Source: Natronorubrum thiooxidans (GTDB taxonomy: Archaea > Halobacteriota > Halobacteria > Halobacteriales > Natrialbaceae). From it: a stretch of DNA of 43,940 nucleotides. How positions within the stretch are numbered: the first letter of the stretch is position 1; every line of letters begins with the position of its first letter. This document shows, in pieces, positions 9,056 through 18,168 of the stretch. The position numbers were made by a program, and so were the translations under genes. The DNA lies in contig NZ_FTNR01000018.1 of NCBI RefSeq assembly GCF_900156475.1, positions 1 to 43,940 of the forward strand, in the 5' to 3' direction. The notes beneath the pieces are model-generated. The model ran no database searches and had not been told where the DNA came from. It worked only from the letters and a program-made list of their open reading frames with translations.

Positions 9056-10176
9056 TCGTCCGGCCTCGAGTCATCGTTGTCGATCGTGTTCTCGTAGAGT
9101 CCGCGCTGCTCGAGGATCTCGAAGAACCGTCCAGGCCACGAGACGATTCCCTGTGGACTGTAGAGGACGATCCCGATGAGGAGCAGACCGTAGACGATAC
9201 GATCGAGTCCGGGGAGATTGATGAACTGTCGGACGATTTCGCTCAGGGGGATAACGATGAACGCGCCGACGATCGGTCCGATAACGGTCCCGATCCCACC
9301 AACGATAGCTGGCAGCAAGATCTCGACGTTGATGAGGATATCGTAGACCGTTTCCGGGCGAATGGTGTCGAAGTACATGGCCCAGAACGCGCCGGCCCAC
9401 GCGGTAAAGAACGCACTCACCGTGATCCCAACGAGCTTGTACCGGTAGGTCGGGATACCAACAGCGCTTGCAGCGTCTTCGTTTTCACGAATCGCGAACA
9501 TGTACAGTCCAAGTCGGGACTGTTTGATTACGAGCGAGACGCCGGTAACGATGATCAGGAACACCAGAATGACGTAGTAGTAGGGGAGTACACTGTCGAA
9601 CTGGAACGCAGCCAATCCGAACTCATCGGCGTACTGTCTGGGGAGTGGTTTGAAGAAGCCACTCGCCCCACCGAGTTGTGGGAACGTGTTGAACGTGTAT
9701 CTGAGTAGTTCAGCGAAGGCAAGCGTCGCCAGTGCGAAATAGTGGCCACGGAGATCGTAGCGGAAACAAAGCACGCCGATCACCAGTCCATAGAGTCCGG
9801 CAATGGTTGCGCCGATGAACATGCCGAGCCATGGGTTAACGCCGGACGTGCTCAACAGCAGGATCGTCCCGTACGCGCCAAGCCCGAAGAACGCGGCGTG
9901 TCCGAACGAGAACTGACCAGTGTAACCGGACATCATGTTCCATGCCTGTCCGGTAGTTGCCCAGACGAGCGTGATGATGAGCATGTGGACGCTCACCCAG
10001 GTGCCGAGACTGAACCCGAATGCATACAGGTTCAGCGTCAGCGGTAAGACGAGCAACGTCCCGAAGATGGCCGTGAGTAACAACGGTGTCGAATACCACT
10101 GCCCGCGGAACTGTCGGTACCGCAGCCGAGCACGGTTGAGTCGTGCTGAATCGTTTTGTGTCGATATCTCACTCAT
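9052..10176 (-). CDS. livM: Branched-chain amino acid/amide type ABC transporter permease
   Basis: This is a 374-residue integral membrane protein of the LivM family with about ten hydrophobic segments. Landmarks are the SGYTGQFSFGHAAFFGLGAY region and the EAA-like loop with AIRENEDAASAVGIP. It forms the translocation pore with LivH in the cytoplasmic membrane. The ATG at 10176 is preferred over a TTG at 10191 because a strong Shine-Dalgarno, GGAGGTGAT, lies just before it. The start overlaps the livH stop by 8 bp. Cargo in this family includes amino acids, urea, short amides and dicarboxylates, so annotation as an amino-acid carrier would be premature. Confidence 0.9.
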   Translation of the reverse strand: MSEISTQNDSARLNRARLRYRQFRGQWYSTPLLLTAIFGTLLVLPLTLNLYAFGFSLGTWVSVHMLIITLVWATTGQAWNMMSGYTGQFSFGHAAFFGLGAYGTILLLSTSGVNPWLGMFIGATIAGLYGLVIGVLCFRYDLRGHYFALATLAFAELLRYTFNTFPQLGGASGFFKPLPRQYADEFGLAAFQFDSVLPYYYVILVFLIIVTGVSLVIKQSRLGLYMFAIRENEDAASAVGIPTYRYKLVGITVSAFFTAWAGAFWAMYFDTIRPETVYDILINVEILLPAIVGGIGTVIGPIVGAFIVIPLSEIVRQFINLPGLDRIVYGLLLIGIVLYSPQGIVSWPGRFFEILEQRGLYENTIDNDDSRPDE

Positions 10177-11122
10177 TACTATCACCTCCAAGTAGCCCCG
10201 ATGGCTTCAACAGCAACACGAGAATGAAGATACAGAAGATTGCGATCTGGTACCCCGACCCAGGCAGATAAAACTGCCCGAACACGTGGACGAATCCGAT
10301 GATCATGCCGCCGAGCAACGCACCGGGGAACGAGCCCAGCCCGCCCAGAACGACGATCACGAACGCGTTGATCAGGTAGGCATCACCGAGGTGTGGATTG
10401 ATCTGCTGGAACAGCGGGATGACTGCACCGGCGAGACCGGCGAGCGCCGCACCGAGACCAAAGGTCAGGTAATCAATTCGCGGAACGTTGATACCAACGT
10501 ACTGGGCTGCATCCCTGTTATCCGCGGTCCCACGAATCGCGCGTCCGAGTTGTGTGTACTGTAAGAACGCCCAGGATACGATCACGGCGAGGATCGCGAA
10601 TACGAGCGCATACAGCTGTCCCTCGGGCAGATAGATGCCAGCAATACCGACAGAGCCCAGATCGATGTCGAGACTCTGCGGATCGGCCGAAAACGCGATC
10701 TCGATCGTGCTAACGATGATTAACAGGACCCCAAACGTGACGATCAGCTGGTTCTCCTGTGACGCGTCGATGATAGGGGCAATCGTTGTGAGATGGATTA
10801 GCACGCCGAAGACGAACAGTAAGGCAACGGCGATCGGGATCGTCAAAAACGGGTTGAGACCGAGCCCGTTCGTCATCCACCACACGGCATACATCCCGAC
10901 GACCATCAACGCACCGTGTGCGAAGTTGATGACGTCCATCACCCCAAAGATCATCGTCAATCCAAGCGCGACAAGTCCGTAAATCCCGCCTAGCAGGATC
11001 GCAAACGCCAGGAGTTGTAACCCGATCGAAAGATCGATGAACAGCGGCACGGCCGCTGTCTCCGAAGAGAAACCGAATAGTTCGACGGGGACCGTCTGTC
11101 CAATAGCAAACGTGGCAAACAT
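10169..11122 (-). CDS. livH: Branched-chain amino acid/amide type ABC transporter permease
   Basis: This 317-residue polytopic membrane protein is of the LivH family, with the typical GLVALGLTMIFGVMDVINFAHGA block in its first half (GLVALGLTMIFG and INFAHGA are visible) and the GRAIRGTADNRDAAQYVGI coupling loop (RGTADNRDAA). It pairs with LivM to form the membrane channel of the importer. It lies 9 bp downstream of the substrate-binding protein gene and overlaps livM by 8 bp, so the four genes from livJ to the MmgE/PrpD gene form one unit. Confidence 0.9.
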   Translation of the reverse strand: MFATFAIGQTVPVELFGFSSETAAVPLFIDLSIGLQLLAFAILLGGIYGLVALGLTMIFGVMDVINFAHGALMVVGMYAVWWMTNGLGLNPFLTIPIAVALLFVFGVLIHLTTIAPIIDASQENQLIVTFGVLLIIVSTIEIAFSADPQSLDIDLGSVGIAGIYLPEGQLYALVFAILAVIVSWAFLQYTQLGRAIRGTADNRDAAQYVGINVPRIDYLTFGLGAALAGLAGAVIPLFQQINPHLGDAYLINAFVIVVLGGLGSFPGALLGGMIIGFVHVFGQFYLPGSGYQIAIFCIFILVLLLKPSGLLGGDSNE

Positions 11123-11131
11123 TGAGTAGCG

Positions 11132-12367
11132 TTAGAGATCAATCTCGCTTTCGGCGAACTCTGCCGGAGCAACGACACGGTCTTGAAGATCCTGTACCTG
11201 AAACAGTGGGGCCAGCGCGTTCTCGTTTTCACCGTTTTCGTCGAACGTGATCGGTGGCATAGCAGCAATGTGGTCAGTCACTTCAATCTCGGCGAGGGCA
11301 TCGTTGATCGCGTCCGGCTCGCTGGAACCAGCTTCTTCGATAGCAGCGATGATGACCTCCGTCGCCGCATACGTCATCGCGACGTTGGCATCGAACGACT
11401 GGTCGAACTCGTCTTCGAACCGTTCGCGAACCTCGCCAGCTCGGTCGTTGGTCGGATCGAGTGCGAAATTCGTTGCCAGCGCACCCTCTGTGGTGTCACC
11501 CATCTGCTCGAGCGCACGTCGGTCATTGAGCGCTTCGTTCGCACACCCGGTCAGGAACGGTGGCTGGTAGTCCTGGTCGTCCATAGCTCGAACGAGTTCG
11601 ACCGTCTCGCCCTCATAGGAGATCGCAATCACGGCATCTGGATCGGCTGCCTGAAGCTGTGTGACTTGCGTGTCTGCCGTCTCACCGAAGCCAATCCCGA
11701 CCGTTTCGACGACCTCGATATCGTGCTTTGGCAACTCCTCCTCGAGGCCATCGCGGACAGATTGACCGAAGTCGATATCGATATAGTAGATCCCAGCAGT
11801 ATCGATATCCTGCCCGGCATCACGGATCGCCTGTGGCATCAGTTCTGCGTGGTCGACCGCCATTTGTGTCGCTGGTGGCTGTGGCCGGTAGATGTACTCC
11901 ATCTCCGCCCCCTGAAGGATGGCGTCGGCGACAGACACGGAGATCACAAACGGAACCCCCGCCCGTTCGGCTGCTCGAGTAGCCGCATTGGTGACCGGCG
12001 AGGAGAAACAGCCCGTCAGCACGTCCGCGCCGTCATCAATAAGTTCGTCGGAGATCTCCCCGCCGAGTTCCTGTGCACCCTCATTGTCGCCGCTGATGAC
12101 CTCGAGTTCGGCACCGTCGAGCGACTCGATCCCGCCGGCTTCGTTTTTGAGCATCGCGGCCAGCTGGACAGCGTTGTCCATTCGCGTCCCCGTCCCACCG
12201 AGATTGCCGCTGAGCGGATGGTTCGAACCGATGACGACCGTATCGCTGTCGACGTCGTCATCCTCGCCAGGGTCGGCACCGATACAGCCTGCAAGGCCAA
12301 CGGTACCAGCTGCACCGATGTATTTGAGAAACTTGCGTCTGGGGTTCCGGTTGCTACGTGTACCCAT
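11132..12367 (-). CDS. livJ: ABC transporter substrate-binding lipoprotein (LivJ-like)
   Basis: This 411-residue periplasmic-binding-protein type I fold is typical of LivJ/AmiC-like receptors. The N-terminus combines a twin-arginine motif (RRKFLKYIG, residues 10-18) with a lipobox ending in Cys28 (VGLAGC), so it is predicted to be Tat-exported and lipid-anchored on the outer face of the membrane, followed by an acidic linker rich in Asp. Ligand-domain landmarks include SNHPLSGNLGGTG and the ITFDENGE segment near the C-terminus. It heads the livJ-livH-livM-prpD-like operon and has its own promoter. The ligand is unknown and could be an amide or a carboxylate. Confidence 0.9.
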   Translation of the reverse strand: MGTRSNRNPRRKFLKYIGAAGTVGLAGCIGADPGEDDDVDSDTVVIGSNHPLSGNLGGTGTRMDNAVQLAAMLKNEAGGIESLDGAELEVISGDNEGAQELGGEISDELIDDGADVLTGCFSSPVTNAATRAAERAGVPFVISVSVADAILQGAEMEYIYRPQPPATQMAVDHAELMPQAIRDAGQDIDTAGIYYIDIDFGQSVRDGLEEELPKHDIEVVETVGIGFGETADTQVTQLQAADPDAVIAISYEGETVELVRAMDDQDYQPPFLTGCANEALNDRRALEQMGDTTEGALATNFALDPTNDRAGEVRERFEDEFDQSFDANVAMTYAATEVIIAAIEEAGSSEPDAINDALAEIEVTDHIAAMPPITFDENGENENALAPLFQVQDLQDRVVAPAEFAESEIDL

Positions 12368-12388
12368 ACACTGGAGTGTGCAAGCAAC

Positions 12389-12400
12389 CTATATATAATT
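12389..12400 (-). promoter_or_regulatory. TATA box of the livJ operon
   Basis: On the minus strand AATTATATATAG is centred about 27 bp upstream of the livJ ATG, the spacing expected for a leaderless haloarchaeal transcript. Confidence 0.65.
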
Positions 12401-12486
12401 TTGTTACCGTTCAATTACACGTCTTCGAGAAGAGGAGAGCACGATCAAAACAGTCCGCTTTGAGTGATTATAGAACGCTAAACGAC

Positions 12487-14112
12487 TTACTCGAGTCCGA
12501 GATAGAGTTCGACGAGTTCGTCCTCGTCGAGCAGGTCGTGTGCCGGGCCTTCGAACTGGAGTTGTCCCTGTGCGACGATATAGACGTGGTTTGCGATCCG
12601 AAGCGCATCTCTGACGTTCTGTTCGACGAGAATTACTTGGGCACCCTGCTCGACGAGCGTCTCGGTCATCGAAAAGACGTCGTCGACCAGCGAGGGTGCG
12701 AGTCCGGCACTGGGCTCGTCGAGCAAGAAAATATCGGACCCCGTCATCATTGCCCGGCCGAAGCTCAGCATCATCTGCTGACCGCCCGAGAGGGATTTGC
12801 CATCGGCATCGAGTTTGTCTTCGAGGGCTGGGAACGCCTCGAGGACGGTATCGAAACGATCCGTGCGAACGGACCGATCGTCGATACGGTATCCGCCGAG
12901 CAGCAAGTTCTCCCGAACGCTCAAATTACCGAAGATGCCACCGTCCTGTGGAAGCATCACCATCCCGTGGGCTAAGTTCTGATAGGCGTTGGTCTCGGTC
13001 ACGTCAGTCTCACCGTAGTTGATCGAGCCGGACCAGATCGGAACAGCACCGACCAGAGCCTTGAGCAGCGTCGATTTGCCGCTGCCGTTCGGACCGAAAA
13101 TACACGTGATCCCGTCGTGGCTTTCGACGGAAACGCCATCGATAACGGTGTGATTTCCGTACCCAGTGACGATGTTTTCTGCGACCAGCCGTTTCGTCGG
13201 GCCATTGGTCTTCGGTGTCACCTGCGGGATCTGGGACGTCTGGGCCGTCGTTCCACCGTCTCCTGTCGCGGTCACGCTACCGGACGTGGTTGCTGTGGGA
13301 CCGTCGTCGAGACGGTCGGCAGTCGCCCCTGCTGTCGACGGTGTTTCCCCGAGGGCATCGTCAAGGCCGGCGTTGGGATCGGTTTCCTCGCCGAGATAGG
13401 CCTCCCTGACGCGGTCGTCGCTGGTGACGGTCTCGAAATCACCCTGCGTCACGATCTGGCCCTGATTGAGGACGCTGACCCGATCCGTCAACCCTGAAAT
13501 GACGCTCATGTCGTGCTCGATGATTACGAACGTCCGCCCCTCCTCGTTCAGCTCACGGAGGTGATCCAGAATGCGCTCTTGGAGTGCCGGGTTGACGCCG
13601 GCCGTCGGCTCGTCAAGCATGATACAGCTCGGATCGAGCATCAGGATCCGGCCGAGTTCGAGCAGTTGCTGTTGTCCACCGCTGATATCGCTCGCCTCGT
13701 GGTCGGCGATGTGTTCGATCTCGAGTTGTTCTAAGATTTCCTGTGCGCGGGCTCGCTTTTCTGACGAGATCCGAAGCCCGGATCTGAGACCGTCAGTATA
13801 GACGCTCAATAGGTTTTCGCGAACGGTGAGATCGGTAAACGGAGAGGCAATCTGGAACGTTCGCCCCAACCCGTTTCGAGCAATCTCGTCAGGCCCCATC
13901 TCGGTGATGTCCGTCCCCTCGAAAAACACCTGCCCACCATCTGACTCGTAGAATCCGGTGACGGTGTTGAAAAACGTTGACTTGCCGCTGCCATTCGGTC
14001 CGATGATCCCGTGGACCTCCCCTCGCTCGATACCGAGCGAGATCCCATCGTTGGCGATCAACTCGCCAAACGTTTTGGTGAGGTCCGCAGTCTCGAGTAT
14101 ATGGTCGCTCAC
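12487..14112 (-). CDS. Fused LivG-LivF ABC ATPase (two ATP-binding domains in one chain)
   Basis: This 541-residue protein carries two complete ABC ATPase domains. Domain 1 (about 1-240) has Walker A GPNGSGKST at 38-46, the signature SGGQQQL at 144-150 and Walker B IMLDEPTAG; its length and C-terminal segment match LivG. Domain 2 (about 306-541) has Walker A GPNGSGKST at 340-348, the signature SGGQQ at 442-446 and FLLDEPSAG; it matches LivF. A Ser/Thr/Asp/Gly-rich linker (about 242-305) without predicted structure joins them. In most genomes these are separate genes. A GTG start is used (14112). It lies 119 bp upstream of livJ in the same direction and energises that importer. Confidence 0.92.
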   Translation of the reverse strand: MSDHILETADLTKTFGELIANDGISLGIERGEVHGIIGPNGSGKSTFFNTVTGFYESDGGQVFFEGTDITEMGPDEIARNGLGRTFQIASPFTDLTVRENLLSVYTDGLRSGLRISSEKRARAQEILEQLEIEHIADHEASDISGGQQQLLELGRILMLDPSCIMLDEPTAGVNPALQERILDHLRELNEEGRTFVIIEHDMSVISGLTDRVSVLNQGQIVTQGDFETVTSDDRVREAYLGEETDPNAGLDDALGETPSTAGATADRLDDGPTATTSGSVTATGDGGTTAQTSQIPQVTPKTNGPTKRLVAENIVTGYGNHTVIDGVSVESHDGITCIFGPNGSGKSTLLKALVGAVPIWSGSINYGETDVTETNAYQNLAHGMVMLPQDGGIFGNLSVRENLLLGGYRIDDRSVRTDRFDTVLEAFPALEDKLDADGKSLSGGQQMMLSFGRAMMTGSDIFLLDEPSAGLAPSLVDDVFSMTETLVEQGAQVILVEQNVRDALRIANHVYIVAQGQLQFEGPAHDLLDEDELVELYLGLE

Positions 14113-14113
14113 A

Positions 14114-14130
14114 CCCGTATATCATACGGG
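14114..14130. promoter_or_regulatory. Inverted repeat immediately before the livGF start
   Basis: CCCGTAT-ATC-ATACGGG is a perfect 7-bp inverted repeat with a 3-bp spacer, 2 bp upstream of the GTG start of the fused ATPase gene. It contains a TATA-like centre. It could be an operator or a translation-control hairpin; the sequence does not say which. Confidence 0.4.
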
Positions 14131-14288
14131 GTTAGCATAAGAGTTTCCTAAACGAGAATTGGTAGCATTCATCAGGTCCATGAACGGTCGGTACAGTACC
14201 CAGAACGCATAATATGGGTCGCAACCACGTCAGACGCGATGCTCCGAGTATCAAACCCGAATCGAGCAACGTACCAGCGGGGACAGCG

Positions 14289-15035
14289 ATGACAGAACAG
14301 TGGTTTGCTGGACAGACGGCGATCGTCACCGGCGCAGCTGGCGGTATCGGTCGTGCGTGTGGGCGACTGTTCGCAGAACGCGGTGGGACAGTCATCGCTG
14401 GTGACATCGCCGACTGTTCGTCGCTGATTGACGACGTAGCAGACACGCCAGGCACGGTTCACGCGATTGAGACCGACGTCAGAAAGCCAGCCGATCTCGA
14501 GCGACTCGTCGACTGCGCGATCGAACACGGCGGCCCCGACATCCTCGTGAATAACGCAGGGATCGTCGCACGAAAACCGATCACTGAACTGTCGCCAGAG
14601 CGGTGGCACGACGTCATCGAGACGAACCTGACTGGTGCGTACAACGCGATCAAAGCGGCAACGCCGCCACTGTGTGCTACAGGCGGGACGATCGTCACCG
14701 TGTCATCGCTGCTCAGTCACATCGGCTACTCGGATCGAGTGGCCTACAGTGCTTCGAAAGGCGGTCTCGACGCAATGAAGCGGTCGCTGGCTGCAGAACT
14801 CGGGCCGGAGGGTGTTCGGGTCAACGCAGTCAATCCGGGGTTCATTCGTACCGAAATGACCCAGCCTCACCTCGAGGATGGAAACGGAGATGCGTTTCGG
14901 GCGAAGACCGCAATCGATCGGCTGGGCGAACCGGAAGACGTTGCCGAGCTGGTCGCGTTTCTCGCCAGCGATCGGGCGGCGTTTATCAGCGGCGAGACGA
15001 TTCTGATCGATGGTGGGCAGGCAGCGCGCGGATAG
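14289..15035 (+). CDS. Short-chain dehydrogenase/reductase (FabG-like)
   Basis: This 248-residue classical SDR has the nucleotide-binding glycine motif TGAAGGIG (14-21), NNAG (88-91) and the catalytic Ser139/140, Tyr153 and Lys157 (YSASK), and it ends with the typical FISGETILIDGG. It oxidises or reduces an alcohol/carbonyl with NAD(P). I chose the ATG at 14289 because the family homology starts there; an in-frame ATG at 14214 would add 25 residues without homology. It is transcribed divergently from the fused ABC ATPase gene and may act on an intermediate of the surrounding pathway. The substrate is unknown. Confidence 0.88.
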   Translation: MTEQWFAGQTAIVTGAAGGIGRACGRLFAERGGTVIAGDIADCSSLIDDVADTPGTVHAIETDVRKPADLERLVDCAIEHGGPDILVNNAGIVARKPITELSPERWHDVIETNLTGAYNAIKAATPPLCATGGTIVTVSSLLSHIGYSDRVAYSASKGGLDAMKRSLAAELGPEGVRVNAVNPGFIRTEMTQPHLEDGNGDAFRAKTAIDRLGEPEDVAELVAFLASDRAAFISGETILIDGGQAARG

Positions 15036-15057
15036 CACACCGGACGACCATCTGACG

Positions 15058-16038
15058 TTACTGCGGCTGTGTCGAACGGAGGACGGCCTCGACTGCGTCG
15101 CGGTCGGCACCGATGGGGGCTCGGACAATCGGTAAGTCGACACCCGCGGTCCGGAGTTCTTCGAGTTGTGATCTGACAACCGCTTCGTCACCAGCCACTG
15201 CAACGTGGTTCAAGAACTCGTCCGCGACGGCGTCGGCGGCTGCATCCATCGTCGGTGCAGTCTTGATTTGATCGATCATCGATTCGAATCCAGCGTCGGC
15301 AGCCACACGGTCGTAGTAGCCCGGAATGTCTCGGAAATACGTCGCAACGTGTCTTGCCGCTGCCTCTCGCGCAACCGCTGGCTCGTCGTCGACGGAGACG
15401 AGCACGTACATCGCAACGTCGATATCGTCGCGCTCGCGGTCGCCCCGCTCGAGTCCCGTCTCGAGCCACTCGCAGGCGCGGCGAAACTCCGCACGCGGGT
15501 AGAGGTTCGGGAGCCAACCGTCGGCCAGTTGGCCGGTCAACCGGACGTTCGCCGGGCCGAGTGCAGCGTTGTAGATCGGAATCTCCGATCGAACAGGCTC
15601 GAACGCCTCCCAGAACGACGTCCGCTCGGGCGTGAAAAACTCGCCGTCGAACGACGACGGATCGCCCTCGAGATAGCGTCTGACGAGTCGAATGTACTCC
15701 GCGGTCCGGGGAAGCGGGCGGTCGAACTCGCCGCCATGAAACCCCTCGACGACACCAGGGTGAGCAACGCCAAGGCCGAGAATCGCCCGGCCGTCCGAAT
15801 GGGCGTCGAGCGTCGCGATCGCCTGTGCCGTCGCTGCTGGCGTTCGCGAAAACACGTTGACGATCCCGGTCGCGAGTCCGATGTCGTCGGTGGCGCTCGC
15901 CCAGCGCTCGAGTTTGCCGAACGCGGTTTTGCCCTGTCCTTCTGCTGCCCAGACGCTCTCGAATCCCAGTTGTTCGGCCAGTCGAACGAGCTCGAGATCG
16001 TCCCGCGTCGAAAAGAGCACGCTGGTTCGCGCCGTCAT
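15058..16038 (-). CDS. LLM-class flavin/F420-dependent oxidoreductase
   Basis: This 326-residue TIM-barrel protein is of the luciferase-like monooxygenase family. Visible landmarks are the N-terminal LAEQLGFESVWAAEGQG, TGIVNVFSRTPAATAQ and the GRAILGLGVAHPGVVEGFHG block. In archaea such proteins generally use coenzyme F420 (methylenetetrahydromethanopterin reductase relatives and F420-dependent dehydrogenases) rather than FMN monooxygenation. The start overlaps the stop of the upstream NTF2-like gene by 4 bp. It converges on the SDR gene with only a 22-bp gap. The substrate is not predictable. Confidence 0.85.
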   Translation of the reverse strand: MTARTSVLFSTRDDLELVRLAEQLGFESVWAAEGQGKTAFGKLERWASATDDIGLATGIVNVFSRTPAATAQAIATLDAHSDGRAILGLGVAHPGVVEGFHGGEFDRPLPRTAEYIRLVRRYLEGDPSSFDGEFFTPERTSFWEAFEPVRSEIPIYNAALGPANVRLTGQLADGWLPNLYPRAEFRRACEWLETGLERGDRERDDIDVAMYVLVSVDDEPAVAREAAARHVATYFRDIPGYYDRVAADAGFESMIDQIKTAPTMDAAADAVADEFLNHVAVAGDEAVVRSQLEELRTAGVDLPIVRAPIGADRDAVEAVLRSTQPQ

Positions 16039-16409
16039 TTGACGACCTCCTCAGCGGCGAGATCGTTGTAGATGTCGAGGCGCGCGATGTGACCGTTTTC
16101 GATGCGATAGACGTCGACGTATCGAACGTCCTCGAACTGGTCGCCGTCGGCATCAACCCCATACAACGTGCCCTGGCTCACGACGTGTGCGCCGGCCTCG
16201 ATCCACTCGCCGAACTCCTTGTCCGCCCACTCATACCGTGGCTCGAGCCACTCGAGCATCGCCGTTGCGGCATCGTCGCCGTCGAAACGAGCGCCGGGAA
16301 GCGTGATCACGGCATCGGTCGCAAACAGTTCGTCGACCGTATCGCGCGTGTCGTCGTCGGCCATTCGGTCGAAGAACTCCTCGACGAGTTCGCGTGGTGT
16401 CTGACTCAT
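16035..16409 (-). CDS. NTF2-like/SnoaL-type small protein
   Basis: This 124-residue protein has the cone-shaped NTF2-like fold pattern: an N-terminal helix (ELVEEFFDRMADDD), a central LFATDAVITLPG strand segment and a C-terminal VDVYRIENGHIARLDIYND strand pair. The family includes polyketide cyclases, ketosteroid isomerases and dehydratases as well as non-catalytic proteins. It is translationally coupled to the LLM oxidoreductase and probably handles the same compound. A TATA-like TTTTATCA lies about 27 bp upstream of the ATG (minus strand), consistent with a leaderless transcript. Confidence 0.75.
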   Translation of the reverse strand: MSQTPRELVEEFFDRMADDDTRDTVDELFATDAVITLPGARFDGDDAATAMLEWLEPRYEWADKEFGEWIEAGAHVVSQGTLYGVDADGDQFEDVRYVDVYRIENGHIARLDIYNDLAAEEVVK

Positions 16410-16678
16410 ACGCGTTATCCGTTACCAAGCCAGTGATAAAACGTTATCCGCATGACTACTATCGGAAAATCGACAGATCGGTCCTCGAACAGCGGCCGGT
16501 GTTCGGGACCCTCAAACAAACAAGATAGCTTTAGGTCGCTGCCACCGAACTGGTTTCGTATGCGAGCTATTCACAGTGTCTCGACAGTCGGCACGTCGCA
16601 CGAAGGCGAGCGCCACGCCGCAATAGATCAGATAGTGAGCCACCGACCAGCTGATTCAGCGGCCGTCGGGTGGTCCCG

Positions 16679-18076
16679 ATGACTGCCGACAGCCCCGAAC
16701 CGACGACAGACTGGGAAGCAGCGATTTTCGAGTTCCTCGAGACACCGGTTCCGGAGCCGGTACTGAAACGCGGCGAAACGACCGTCGCGGACGTGCTCGC
16801 GGCGATGGTCGCCGGGAGCGCTGCCGAGCCGTACGCACAGGCATGGGAGACGGTCGACCTCCCGCCGGGCGAGTCGACAGTCGTCGGCTCGAGTCGAACG
16901 ACGGCACCGATCCAGGCCGCGACGCTGAACGGAACGGCGGCAATCGTCCAAGAAATCGAGGAAGGCCACAACACTGGCGGCCACGTCGGCTCCGGCATCG
17001 TCGCCGGTGGCCTTGCGATGGCAGAGCACGCCGATGCCGACGGCGAGACGCTGGTCGAAAGCTGTGTGCGAGCCTACGAACTCTGTGCGCGACTCGAGGA
17101 AGCGATCTTCGCGATGAAAGCACAGCTCAACGACGCGGTCCCGTGGCTCGTCCGAAACCCACACGCGACGTGGACAACCGTCGGCCCCGCAGTTGCGGGC
17201 ATTCTCTGTACGGATCCCGACCCGTCGACGGTCCACGAGACGTTTCGGCTCGCAGCGAACCGCGCTGTAGTGTCGATGGACGATCCCTATACGGAGGGGC
17301 CACCGTCACGGAACGTGACTGCAGGAGCCTCCGCGGGCGTCGGTGTCACAATGGCACAGCTCGCACAGGCCGGAATCCCCGGCTCTGGGACAACGGTAAA
17401 GACGGTGTACGAGCCGTTCGAGGACCTGCTCCCCGACGGGTTCACTCACCTGTTCGCCGATCTCGGAACAGACTGGGCGATCACGGAAAACTACTTCAAA
17501 CCATATCCGTCGTGTCGGTACACTCACGCACCACTCGATGCGCTCCGCGAGATCGACGCCGAACTCGAGCCCGAGGCGATCGATCGGCTACTCGTCGAAA
17601 CGTATGCGAACGCAGTCGACATGGCCCACACCTCCCCGGAAACGTTGACGGGCGCGAAGTTCTCGATACCCTACGTCCTCGCCCGCCAGCTCTACAGCGG
17701 CGACGTGACCCTCGAGCAGTTCACGCCGGACGCGATCGCCAACGAGGCCGTCCAAGCACTCGCAGAGAGAGTCGACGTCCAGGCCGCCGCCGAGTTCGAT
17801 GCCGCGTTTCCCGAGAACTGGGGTGCTCGAGTGACCGTCGAGTTCCGCGACGGGACCGCGGTCAGCGGCGAACGAGCCTATCCGCGGGGTGATTACCGCG
17901 ATCCGATCCCCGACGATGAGTTCACTGATCGGATCAGAACGCTACTGGCGTACGGCCTCGCAGACGAAACATCGGACCGAGCGATCGAAATCGTTCGTTC
18001 GACGAGCGGACACAGTGCTCGCGACGTCGGAGCCGTACTCCGAACCGGTGGCCAGTCCTCACACGACGAGTACTGA
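16679..18076 (+). CDS. MmgE/PrpD family protein, copy 2
   Basis: This 465-residue paralogue of the 7715-9055 protein shares the same blocks: EEGHNTGGHVGSGIVAGG, the CRYTHAPLDALREI motif and GAKFSIPYVLARQLYSG. The first 40 residues (Thr/Pro/Glu-rich) are not shared. I chose the ATG at 16679 over the GTG at 16670. It stands upstream of, and in the same direction as, an isocitrate-lyase family gene 92 bp away, so a dehydratase-lyase pair analogous to PrpD-PrpB of the methylcitrate cycle is plausible. No methylcitrate synthase gene is present in the window, so the true substrate may be another branched acid. Confidence 0.85.
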   Translation: MTADSPEPTTDWEAAIFEFLETPVPEPVLKRGETTVADVLAAMVAGSAAEPYAQAWETVDLPPGESTVVGSSRTTAPIQAATLNGTAAIVQEIEEGHNTGGHVGSGIVAGGLAMAEHADADGETLVESCVRAYELCARLEEAIFAMKAQLNDAVPWLVRNPHATWTTVGPAVAGILCTDPDPSTVHETFRLAANRAVVSMDDPYTEGPPSRNVTAGASAGVGVTMAQLAQAGIPGSGTTVKTVYEPFEDLLPDGFTHLFADLGTDWAITENYFKPYPSCRYTHAPLDALREIDAELEPEAIDRLLVETYANAVDMAHTSPETLTGAKFSIPYVLARQLYSGDVTLEQFTPDAIANEAVQALAERVDVQAAAEFDAAFPENWGARVTVEFRDGTAVSGERAYPRGDYRDPIPDDEFTDRIRTLLAYGLADETSDRAIEIVRSTSGHSARDVGAVLRTGGQSSHDEY

Positions 18077-18143
18077 CAGACGAACTGTCGACAGTTTGAG
18101 CAGGTTCCGCCACCGAGAAACGCGTGACAACCAGTACTCATTT

Positions 18144-18151
18144 ACAGCTGT
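18144..18151. promoter_or_regulatory. Palindrome upstream of the second lyase gene
   Basis: ACAGCTGT, within TTACAGCTGTTC, lies 17 bp before the ATG at 18169. It matches 9 of the 10 core bases of the AACAGCTGTT palindromes at 5933-5942 and 27040-27049, so it may be a weaker site for the same regulator. Confidence 0.3.
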
Positions 18152-18168
18152 TCGACACTGAGAGAGCT

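Noticed and set aside
11183-12463. Plus-strand open frame of 426 codons
   Set aside because: Antisense to the livJ-like gene, whose lipobox and fold are clear.
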